From an uncultured Gammaproteobacteria bacterium (GTDB lineage Bacteria > Pseudomonadota > Gammaproteobacteria > Ga0077536): a DNA stretch of 5,141 nt. The DNA lies in assembly GCA_903866355.1 (NCBI GenBank), contig CAIPNE010000401.1:1-5141 (forward strand). Reading direction: 5' to 3'. The position numbers and the translations under genes are program-made. Numbering within the stretch: the stretch's first letter is position 1; each line of letters opens with the position of its first letter. The notes beneath the pieces are model-generated. The model was not told the DNA's origin and searched no databases. It saw only the letters and a program-made list of their open reading frames with translations. Positions 1 to 4,456 of the stretch are shown here, piece by piece.

Positions 1-71
1 ACCACAGCATACCGGCGAAGTGCTACCGGCTTCAGAGATTTTTTAAGCCGCATCGTTGGGGCAACGCGCTG
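1..71 (+). other. Possible 3' end of an upstream gene, frame uncertain
   Basis: Two + frames enter from the left edge without a stop. One ends with TAA at 44-46 (last residues EVLPASEIF). The other runs to TAG at 114-116 and reads protein-like residues (KPHRWGNALLKVLTQAW) straight into the first repeat unit. I recognise no family in either and cannot choose between them. A small hairpin, CGTTG-GGG-CAACG, lies at 54-66 but has no T tract, so it is not a good terminator. Confidence 0.2.
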
Positions 72-319
72 CTCAAAGTGTTAACCCAAGCATGGGTGTC
101 CCCTAGGCTGCTCTAGGCTGGCTTAGGCTGGTCGCTAGGCTGCAAGCATGGGTGTCCCCTAGGCTCTCCCCCTCAAAGTGTTAACCCAAGCATGGGTGTC
201 CCCTAGGCTCTCTTAGCATGGGTGTCCCCTAGGCTCTCTAGGCTCTAGGCTTGGGTGTCCCCTAGGCTGTGCACTTGGGTGTCCCCTAGGCTGTGCAACG
301 TCCCCTAGGCTGTGCAACG
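72..319. repeat. Degenerate short-repeat array, core GGGTGTCCCCTAGGCT
   Basis: The 16-bp core GGGTGTCCCCTAGGCT is present exactly at 94-109, 150-165, 194-209, 220-235, 253-268 and 277-292, with a 5'-truncated copy at 300-311. The first four copies are preceded by AGCAT, the last two by CTT. TAGGCT alone occurs 12 times. A 38-bp segment at 72-109 is repeated exactly at 172-209. At the right end a 19-bp unit, TCCCCTAGGCTGTGCAACG, is in perfect tandem at 282-300 and 301-319. Spacing between cores varies (56, 44, 26, 33, 24), so this is neither a simple tandem repeat nor a CRISPR array. The core is self-complementary in parts (GGG-TGT-CCC, CCTAGG), and two units carry the hairpin ACCCA-AGCA-TGGGT (84-97, 184-197). 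Function is unknown; slippage or recombination is a likely origin, and an assembly error cannot be excluded. Confidence 0.9.
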
Positions 320-637
320 AAATTACTCCCCGGCTCAGTCAGCCCCGCAACCGTGTGCCATTGAGCAACCCAGGCCAGCAGGCTAATGAGCCGGTCTCTT
401 TTTGTGGCTAGGGTTGTGCGAGCGACGTGTTCTGGCGCAGAGCAAGCATCAATTTGCGCGGTGTCGCGGATCGGCGAAATGGCTGTCGATGCTTTATCGA
501 ACGGCGCGCGACGCCAACTGGTAAACCCGGAATTGATCGGCCTATACTCAGCCCTGAATCTAGGCCCCGACCACCATCCCTGAGCAGTCATTCGGCAACC
601 GTCGGCTTGCTCTCACCACAAGATGAGGTGACTGGCG
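320..637. other. Intergenic region upstream of the amine dehydrogenase operon
   Basis: No convincing gene is visible. Open frames exist on both strands, but they overlap one another, run into the repeat array or the large-subunit gene, and show no recognisable family. This is the natural place for the operon promoter and its control sites; the only candidates I see are the -10-like TATACT and the inverted repeat listed separately. Confidence 0.55.
539..566 (+). promoter_or_regulatory. Candidate operon promoter -10 within an inverted repeat
   Basis: TATACT at 543-548 resembles a sigma-70 -10 box and lies about 90 bp upstream of the large-subunit start. No good -35 box sits at the right distance (TGGTAA at 519-524, spacer 18, is the best). 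The left half of a perfect 6-bp inverted repeat, GGCCTA at 539-544 with TAGGCC at 561-566, overlaps it, which would suit a repressor or activator site. Both signals are short and could occur by chance. Confidence 0.25.
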
Positions 638-1786
638 ATGTTCATAAAAACACGATGGGCCTTCACCCTATTCTTCGGACTGGTAATCAGTGCTGCTTGC
701 AGCGCGGAAATCCCGCCAGAGCAAACCTCGGTGGTCAGTTTGCCGCCCCCCAATGACTACCGAATTTATCTATCCGATGTCGCCATCTCGCACATCGTCG
801 ATGGGCGACTGCACATCGTTGATGGGCAGTCGCTGAAATACCTGGGCATGATTGGCACCGGGCTCACCGGACTGGTCACACTCTCTCCCGACCGCAGCGA
901 AATTTACGTCGCCACCACCTACCTAGCCAAGCTCAATCGCGGCACCCGTACCGACCAAATCGATGTCTACGATAGTCAAAAGTTAACGCTCAAAGCCGAG
1001 ATAATCATTCCGCCAAAGCACGCGCAGAGCCTGCCTTACAAGGGGATGATTGCCGCCACGCCAAATGGTCAATTTATCCTCGTCCAAAACGCAACGCCCG
1101 CCAGTTCGGTGTCCATCGTTGACCGAAAAGCGGCCAAATTTTTAGCAGAAATTCCAACGCCGGGCTGCTGGGGCATTCTGCCTGCCCAAAGCGTCAACAA
1201 CCGGTTCAGCACCATCTGCGGTGACGGCACACTGCTAACCATCACCCTCAAACCCGATGGCACGGCGAGCGAACAACAACGCAGCGAACGGCTGTTCGAC
1301 CCAGATAAACAGCCGGTTTACACCCATACCGAACACCTAGCAGACACCTACTACTTCATTAGCTATCTGGGCCAGTTGTTTAGCGCCAACCTCGGTGGCG
1401 CAGTGGCCACGGTAGGCAAGTCTTGGTCTTTGTTGGACGCTGATGACATCAAAAAAGCGTGGCGGCCCGGCGGCTATCAACCCTTTGCGCTACAGGCACA
1501 AACAGGGTTGCTGTATGTCGCAATGCACCCCGATGGTAAAGAAGGCAGCCACAAAGACCCGGCCACAGAAATCTGGGCCTTCGACCTAAAAACCCAACAG
1601 CGCGTGGCGCGGGCCGCGGGAAATAAGGCCATCGCGCTCGCTGTGAGCGCGGGCGATGCGCCGCTGCTGTTCGCTATCGATCCAACTACCGCCGGGGTTG
1701 TCAACTACACGACGGCTCCAACACTGGCACCGCTAAAGCGGGTGGACGGTTTCGGTGAAGCCCCAGCGCTGATAGAAAGCCATTAA
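638..1786 (+). CDS. aauB: Amine dehydrogenase large (heavy) subunit, probably aromatic amine dehydrogenase
   Basis: This 382-aa protein is the large subunit of a quinoprotein amine dehydrogenase, a periplasmic beta-propeller that holds the small TTQ subunit and shapes the substrate channel. Residues 8-20 are hydrophobic and end in SAACSA, an export signal with cleavage likely around 20-23. Family motifs follow in order: LGMIGTG (69-75), LSPD (82-85), RGTRTD (101-106), NATPASSV (151-158), TPGCW (174-178), CGDG (194-197), WRPGGYQ (275-281) and HKDPATEIWAFDL (305-317). C177 and C194 are placed to form the family disulfide. The ATG at 638 has GAGGTG at 625-630. It opens the operon and is followed 5 nt later by MauE. 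The family is clear; choosing aromatic amine over methylamine dehydrogenase rests on gene order and the small subunit, so the substrate is inferred. Confidence 0.9.
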   Translation: MFIKTRWAFTLFFGLVISAACSAEIPPEQTSVVSLPPPNDYRIYLSDVAISHIVDGRLHIVDGQSLKYLGMIGTGLTGLVTLSPDRSEIYVATTYLAKLNRGTRTDQIDVYDSQKLTLKAEIIIPPKHAQSLPYKGMIAATPNGQFILVQNATPASSVSIVDRKAAKFLAEIPTPGCWGILPAQSVNNRFSTICGDGTLLTITLKPDGTASEQQRSERLFDPDKQPVYTHTEHLADTYYFISYLGQLFSANLGGAVATVGKSWSLLDADDIKKAWRPGGYQPFALQAQTGLLYVAMHPDGKEGSHKDPATEIWAFDLKTQQRVARAAGNKAIALAVSAGDAPLLFAIDPTTAGVVNYTTAPTLAPLKRVDGFGEAPALIESH

Positions 1787-1791
1787 ACACG

Positions 1792-2328
1792 GTGATCGAC
1801 CCTGTCTTTAGCCTAATCGTGAGTTACGCGGCCGCCGCGGTACTGCTGCATGGCGGGTGGCATAAATGGCAAGAGCGCGAAATCTTCGCGGCTGCCTTGC
1901 AGAACTACGCACTCATCCCAGAGGTGGCGGTGCCCAGCGCGTCCAACCTATTAATCGCCTCAGAAGCCGCGATTGGTCTTTTACTGTGTGTCCCAATGGC
2001 CAAGCCACTAGCCCAAGGCTCGGGAGTCCTACTGTTGCTTGTGGTCAGTGCTGCAGTGGCGGTTAACCTGCTGCGTGGCCGCACGGAAATCAGCTGTGGT
2101 TGCGGTGGCGGCAGCGGCGACCAGCAAATTTCTTGGGGTCTCATCCTACGCAATAGCCTGTTTGTCTTGCTGCTTGGGCTGGCCGCCCTTCCCACAGTTT
2201 CGCGCACCCTGATCAGCATCGATTACCTCATCATTGGGCTTGGGGTCGGCATGCTAGCGGGGCTGTACGCCGCTGCTAGTCAATTGCTGACTAACGGCCC
2301 CCGATTAGAAGCCCTCAGGAACACCTAA
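1792..2328 (+). CDS. mauE: MauE-type membrane protein for amine dehydrogenase maturation
   Basis: A 178-aa integral membrane protein of the MauE family (DoxX-like fold), named AauE in aromatic amine clusters. Known MauE is needed for export, folding or disulfide formation of the small subunit. Visible signs: an N-terminal segment (about 5-22) followed by GGWHKW and FAAALQNYALIPE (32-44), the family signature; hydrophobic stretches near 53-69, 76-94, 117-136 and 143-165; and a Cys-Gly-Cys-Gly motif (102-105) before ISWGLILRNSL. C102 and C104 may pass disulfides to MauD. The start is GTG at 1792, five nt after the large-subunit stop, with no clear Shine-Dalgarno, so translation is probably coupled. 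Its stop shares one base with the next start (TAATG, 2326-2330). Confidence 0.88.
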   Translation: MIDPVFSLIVSYAAAAVLLHGGWHKWQEREIFAAALQNYALIPEVAVPSASNLLIASEAAIGLLLCVPMAKPLAQGSGVLLLLVVSAAVAVNLLRGRTEISCGCGGGSGDQQISWGLILRNSLFVLLLGLAALPTVSRTLISIDYLIIGLGVGMLAGLYAAASQLLTNGPRLEALRNT

Positions 2329-2915
2329 TGGAGCAAACACTCACTGCTGCGGTAGTAGTCCTGGCCGTCGTGGCCGTTGGTCTGGTGTTAGCCGTGTTCG
2401 CACTCGCCAGACAGATCGGCATTCTCTACGAGCGCATTGCGCCGATGGGCGCGTTGATGCTGGACGCCGGACCGGCGGTGGGTGATGTAGCGCCACGTTT
2501 CACACTAGAAGCGCTGGATGGCCGGGTGGTGGAGGTGGGCAATGCGGGCCCACAGTCGAGCCTGCTGTTCTTTCTTTCGCCCACCTGTCCGGTGTGTAAA
2601 AAACTGCTGCCTATCCTCAAATCGAGCGCGCGCAGCGAGCAGTCTTGGCTGCGCATCCTGCTGGCCAGCGATGGCGAACGAAGTGCCCAAGAAAAATTCT
2701 ACCGGCAATCGAAATTAACGGAATTTCCGTATGTTCTGTCCGCAGAACTCGGACTTGCCTTCAAGGTAAGTCGCCTGCCCTATGCCGTGCTGTTGGACGA
2801 CACCGGCAAGGTGCGCGCAAAAGGTCTGATTAACTCGCGCGAACAACTCGAAAGCCTGTTCACGGCTAAAGACCTTGGAGTGTCCTCGGTACAGGAATAT
2901 TTACGCTCGGCGTAA
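2328..2915 (+). CDS. mauD: MauD-type thioredoxin-like disulfide protein
   Basis: A 195-aa membrane-anchored thioredoxin-fold protein (AauD in aau clusters). MauD is required for a stable small subunit, which carries many disulfides. Residues 7-27 form one hydrophobic anchor with the rest predicted outside; VGDVAPRFTLEALDG (51-65) is a typical AhpC/TlpA-like lead-in; FFLSPTCPVCKKLLP (81-95) carries the redox pair C87-x-x-C90; and LPYAVLLD has P151 as the likely cis-proline. Length and motifs agree with the family. The ATG at 2328 overlaps the MauE stop by one base and has AGGA at 2317-2320. The small-subunit gene starts 29 nt after its stop. In A. faecalis, insertion in the equivalent gene abolished growth on phenylethylamine, tyramine and tryptamine, so this gene is probably essential for the system. 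Confidence 0.9.
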   Translation: MEQTLTAAVVVLAVVAVGLVLAVFALARQIGILYERIAPMGALMLDAGPAVGDVAPRFTLEALDGRVVEVGNAGPQSSLLFFLSPTCPVCKKLLPILKSSARSEQSWLRILLASDGERSAQEKFYRQSKLTEFPYVLSAELGLAFKVSRLPYAVLLDDTGKVRAKGLINSREQLESLFTAKDLGVSSVQEYLRSA

Positions 2916-2933
2916 TCCGCAGCAGTGAGAGTC

Positions 2934-2938
2934 AGGAG
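2934..2938 (+). promoter_or_regulatory. Strong ribosome binding site of the small-subunit gene
   Basis: AGGAG lies 6 nt before the ATG at 2945. It is the best Shine-Dalgarno in the operon and fixes the start, giving a complete Tat signal peptide. Confidence 0.7.
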
Positions 2939-2944
2939 ATAGCA

Positions 2945-3517
2945 ATGCAATGGTTTGATGATTTCTTTGAGCGCAAAACCCGCGAAGTGGCGCAACGCAC
3001 CTCGCGTCGAAACGCCTTGGCAAGACTCGGCCGCACGCTGCTTGGCGGCGCGGTGTTGTTCCCTATCCTGCCCTTCGATCGTTCGCCGCAAGCCGCGCCG
3101 GCCGGCCATAGCACCAGCGACCATGCTGCCGCTGCTGGCCCAACCAGCGGCGGCACGGGCACCTCGGATGACGATACCAGCTGCGAATATTGGCGGTACT
3201 GCGCACTGGATGGCTTTCTGTGTACCTGTTGTGGTGGCTCCATCTCGCAGTGTCCGGCGGGCACCGAAGTCTCTAAGGTGACGTGGGTTGGTACCTGCCA
3301 AAACCCGCACGAAAATAAGGCCTACCTCATCAGCTACAACGACTGCTGTGGCGTATCCGCCTGTGCGCGTTGCATGTGCAACTACAATCAGGGCGAACGC
3401 CCGGGCTACCGTATGGGGCTGCACAACGACGTAAACTGGTGCATGGGCAATAAGGCCAATGCGTACCACTGCACCGTCGCCGCGGTACTCGGCGTCGCTG
3501 AGCAGCGCCCGGGTTAA
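2945..3517 (+). CDS. aauA: Amine dehydrogenase small (light) subunit, TTQ-bearing, Tat-exported
   Basis: A 190-aa precursor of the catalytic small subunit. The twin-arginine motif TSRRNALARLG (19-29) and hydrophobic 31-42 mark Tat export. A low-complexity Ala/Gly/Ser/Asp linker (about 47-79) precedes a cysteine-rich core starting at CEYWRYC (80-86). Compared with A. faecalis aromatic amine dehydrogenase as I recall its numbering, every key residue appears at a constant +5: W114 and W165 would form tryptophan tryptophylquinone (Trp109, Trp160), D133 is the catalytic base (Asp128), D89 matches Asp84 and T177 matches Thr172. The core has 14 cysteines, two more (C96, C140) than the 12 of methylamine dehydrogenase. 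The enzyme turns a primary amine into aldehyde and ammonia. The CCGG and SACARC segments favour the aromatic type; the substrate is inferred. Confidence 0.93.
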   Translation: MQWFDDFFERKTREVAQRTSRRNALARLGRTLLGGAVLFPILPFDRSPQAAPAGHSTSDHAAAAGPTSGGTGTSDDDTSCEYWRYCALDGFLCTCCGGSISQCPAGTEVSKVTWVGTCQNPHENKAYLISYNDCCGVSACARCMCNYNQGERPGYRMGLHNDVNWCMGNKANAYHCTVAAVLGVAEQRPG

Positions 3518-3533
3518 TTCTGGGCAATGTCTG

Positions 3534-3983
3534 ATGAAAGCGCAGCATTCGCACCCCTACCCGTGGCTCGCGCTGCTTAGCCTGCTGGCGTGGGGGCAGT
3601 TGGCGCTGGCAACCGACTTCGGGCGGCAGAACTATCTGCTTAACTGTGCGGGCTGCCACCTGCCAGATGGCAACGGCAGCCCGCCAAATGACGTCCCGAC
3701 TTTGCACGGCATTCCGGGACTTTTTGCCAGCGTACCGGAAGGACGTGCGTTCCTTACCCAGGTTCCCGGGGTGGCTTATTCTGCATTGAACGATGCCGAC
3801 GTGGCCGAGGTTCTTAACTGGGTTCTGCTCAACTTCAGCCGCGATACCTTGCCAGCAGGTTTCGAGCAGTTTACGCGCGACGAAGTTCATCGCCTGCGGG
3901 CCGTGCGGCCGGCGGAGATTTTTAAAGTCCGCGACGCGGTACTGGCCACGCTGGCGGCCAAGGGCATCGCCATCAAGTACTGA
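3534..3983 (+). CDS. Periplasmic monohaem c-type cytochrome
   Basis: A 149-aa secreted cytochrome. Residues 11-26 are a hydrophobic signal ending LALA, with cleavage likely before T27. One haem site, CAGCH (38-42), is followed by LPDGNG, VPTLHGIPG (54-62), GRAFLTQVPGVAYSAL (70-85) and a helix with NWVLLNF (95-101). The mature chain has no methionine, so the usual Met axial ligand is missing; H58 and H119 are the only other histidines. An in-frame ATG at 3459 would overlap the small-subunit gene and put 25 unsuitable residues before the signal, so the ATG at 3534 is preferred although its Shine-Dalgarno is poor. It starts 16 nt after aauA. A small monohaem cytochrome directly downstream of aauA was also described in A. 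faecalis. It may accept electrons from TTQ; a role in TTQ formation is speculation. Confidence 0.88.
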   Translation: MKAQHSHPYPWLALLSLLAWGQLALATDFGRQNYLLNCAGCHLPDGNGSPPNDVPTLHGIPGLFASVPEGRAFLTQVPGVAYSALNDADVAEVLNWVLLNFSRDTLPAGFEQFTRDEVHRLRAVRPAEIFKVRDAVLATLAAKGIAIKY

Positions 3984-3986
3984 GCG

Positions 3987-4002
3987 GCCCCTGCCGTGGG
4001 GC
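3987..4002 (+). terminator. Small hairpin just after the cytochrome stop
   Basis: GCCCC (3987-3991) and GGGGC (3998-4002) form a 5-bp stem with a 6-nt loop four bases after the stop codon. It is followed by ACTTAAAAATT rather than a T tract, so it would be a weak terminator or an mRNA 3'-end stabiliser. Confidence 0.3.
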
Positions 4003-4033
4003 ACTTAAAAATTGCAGAGGGTCATACGCCACT

Positions 4034-4141
4034 CGTGCTGCCCGAGCACGTTTAGCGCAGCCGCACAGGGCTGGCTCCCGCTGCGCTGAGGTTTGTCAGA
4101 CCTTTCCCTGGGCTATCGCATAGCGCCCCTTTGGGGCTTTT
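4034..4141 (+). ncRNA. Candidate structured RNA or composite terminator (five hairpins in a row)
   Basis: Five stems follow each other with short linkers: P1 CGTGCT/AGCACG (4034-4039 with 4045-4050, then TTT); P2 AGCGCAGC/GCTGCGCT (4054-4061 with 4080-4087), which can extend with GGG/CCC (4068-4070 with 4077-4079); P3 AGGT/ACCT (4089-4092 with 4100-4103, plus a G-U pair); P4 GCTAT/ATAGC (4112-4116 with 4120-4124); P5 GCCCC/GGGGC (4125-4129 with 4133-4137), then TTTT. CAGGG in the P2 loop (4066-4070) could also pair with CCCTG (4106-4110) as a pseudoknot. P5 plus TTTT reads as an intrinsic terminator in the + direction. I recognise no known RNA family. It may simply be the 3' end of the operon transcript. 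Confidence 0.4.
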
Positions 4142-4204
4142 AGCTGAGGGATTGAGGGTCACGACGGCAATGCCATTGTGTTGTTCCACTAACACTTGAG
4201 ACAT
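4052..4204 (-). pseudogene. Truncated enoyl-CoA hydratase (crotonase) 5' end
   Basis: On the - strand an ATG at 4204 starts MSQVLVEQHNGIAVVTLN, the typical N-terminal strand of enoyl-CoA hydratase/isomerase proteins, which normally continue RPEARNAL and run to about 260 residues. Here similarity stops after 18 codons (4151-4204). The frame goes on with an unrelated Pro/Ser/Ala-rich tail through the hairpin region to a stop at 4052-4054. AAGGAA (complement of 4210-4215) lies 5 nt before the ATG, a genuine ribosome binding site. This looks like the start of a gene whose remainder was deleted or displaced; a 50-residue peptide could still be made but would lack the oxyanion hole and all catalytic residues. 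The family call rests on a short match and fits the divergent thiolase-like neighbour. Confidence 0.6.
4125..4141 (+). terminator. Probable intrinsic terminator of the operon
   Basis: A perfect 5-bp GC stem (4125-4129 with 4133-4137), a TTT loop and TTTT at 4138-4141. It is the best terminator candidate downstream of the cytochrome gene, about 140 nt after its stop. The stem is short and the T tract has only four bases, so strength is uncertain. Confidence 0.5.
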
Positions 4205-4224
4205 CAGAATTCCTTGAAAAGAGA

Positions 4225-4237
4225 GCCCCCAAGGGGC
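4225..4237. other. GC hairpin in the leader of the crotonase remnant
   Basis: GCCCC (4225-4229) and GGGGC (4233-4237) make a 5-bp stem with a 3-nt loop. Read on the - strand it is followed by TCTCTTTT and then the AAGGAA ribosome binding site, so it could act as an attenuator-like hairpin for the - strand gene. It mirrors the + strand hairpin at 4125-4141. Confidence 0.3.
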
Positions 4238-4356
4238 CAGATACTCACTGCCCTGCACGCGCACCACATGGCAGAATAATAGGCACTTCTAGCCAGCATT
4301 GCGCCCTGCGCTGGTTAAGTCCAAATGTGGCGGGCCGCGCTCGCCGACCATTTTGG

Positions 4357-4385
4357 CGCGGGTTTTCTCCGCACGACAACCCGCG
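4357..4385. promoter_or_regulatory. Perfect 8-bp inverted repeat, possible operator
   Basis: CGCGGGTT (4357-4364) and AACCCGCG (4378-4385) are exact reverse complements separated by 13 bp. They lie between the - strand crotonase start and the + strand thiolase start, about 68 bp before the latter. This suits the binding site of a dimeric regulator of fatty-acid-type genes, but no regulator gene is in the window, and a hairpin role in mRNA is equally possible. Confidence 0.35.
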
Positions 4386-4402
4386 TAACGGAGCCCTCAC
4401 AG

Positions 4403-4456
4403 ATGCTTTTAAAGGTCCTAATCCAACTCTGGCACACCTGCGGCCAACGGCCATGA
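4403..4456 (+). CDS. Possible 17-aa leader ORF overlapping the thiolase start
   Basis: ATG at 4403 opens a 17-codon frame (MLLKVLIQLWHTCGQRP) whose TGA overlaps the thiolase start as ATGA (4453-4456). GGAG at 4390-4393 lies 9 nt upstream, while the thiolase ATG has no clear Shine-Dalgarno of its own, so the little frame could deliver ribosomes by coupling. Such a short frame can occur by chance, and there is no further evidence that it is translated. Confidence 0.2.
   Translation: MLLKVLIQLWHTCGQRP

Noticed and set aside
72..319. CRISPR array
   Set aside because: The repeats are unequal in length and spacing, and the sequence between them is largely repeat-derived rather than unique; no cas gene is present.
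433..448. Sigma-54 promoter (TGGCGC-N5-AAGCA)
   Set aside because: The -24 half is close to consensus, but the -12 half reads AAGC instead of TTGC, and the site is about 190 bp from the first gene.
386..583. A 65-aa + strand open frame upstream of the large subunit
   Set aside because: No family resemblance, no convincing ribosome binding site, and a rival frame from 427 is equally open; it is probably chance in the leader.
286..591. A 101-aa open frame on the - strand
   Set aside because: It ends inside the repeat array, overlaps two open + strand frames, has no recognisable family and no good ribosome binding site.
2780..3469. A 229-aa - strand open frame opposite the small-subunit gene
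   Set aside because: It is the antisense shadow of the strongly supported mauD and aauA genes.
3459..3533. Upstream ATG (3459) as start of the cytochrome
   Set aside because: It would overlap aauA by 59 bases and put a polar 25-residue extension before an otherwise complete signal peptide starting at 3534.
3330..4004. A 224-aa - strand open frame opposite the cytochrome
   Set aside because: It is antisense to clear coding sequence with a CxxCH motif and signal peptide, and shows no family of its own.
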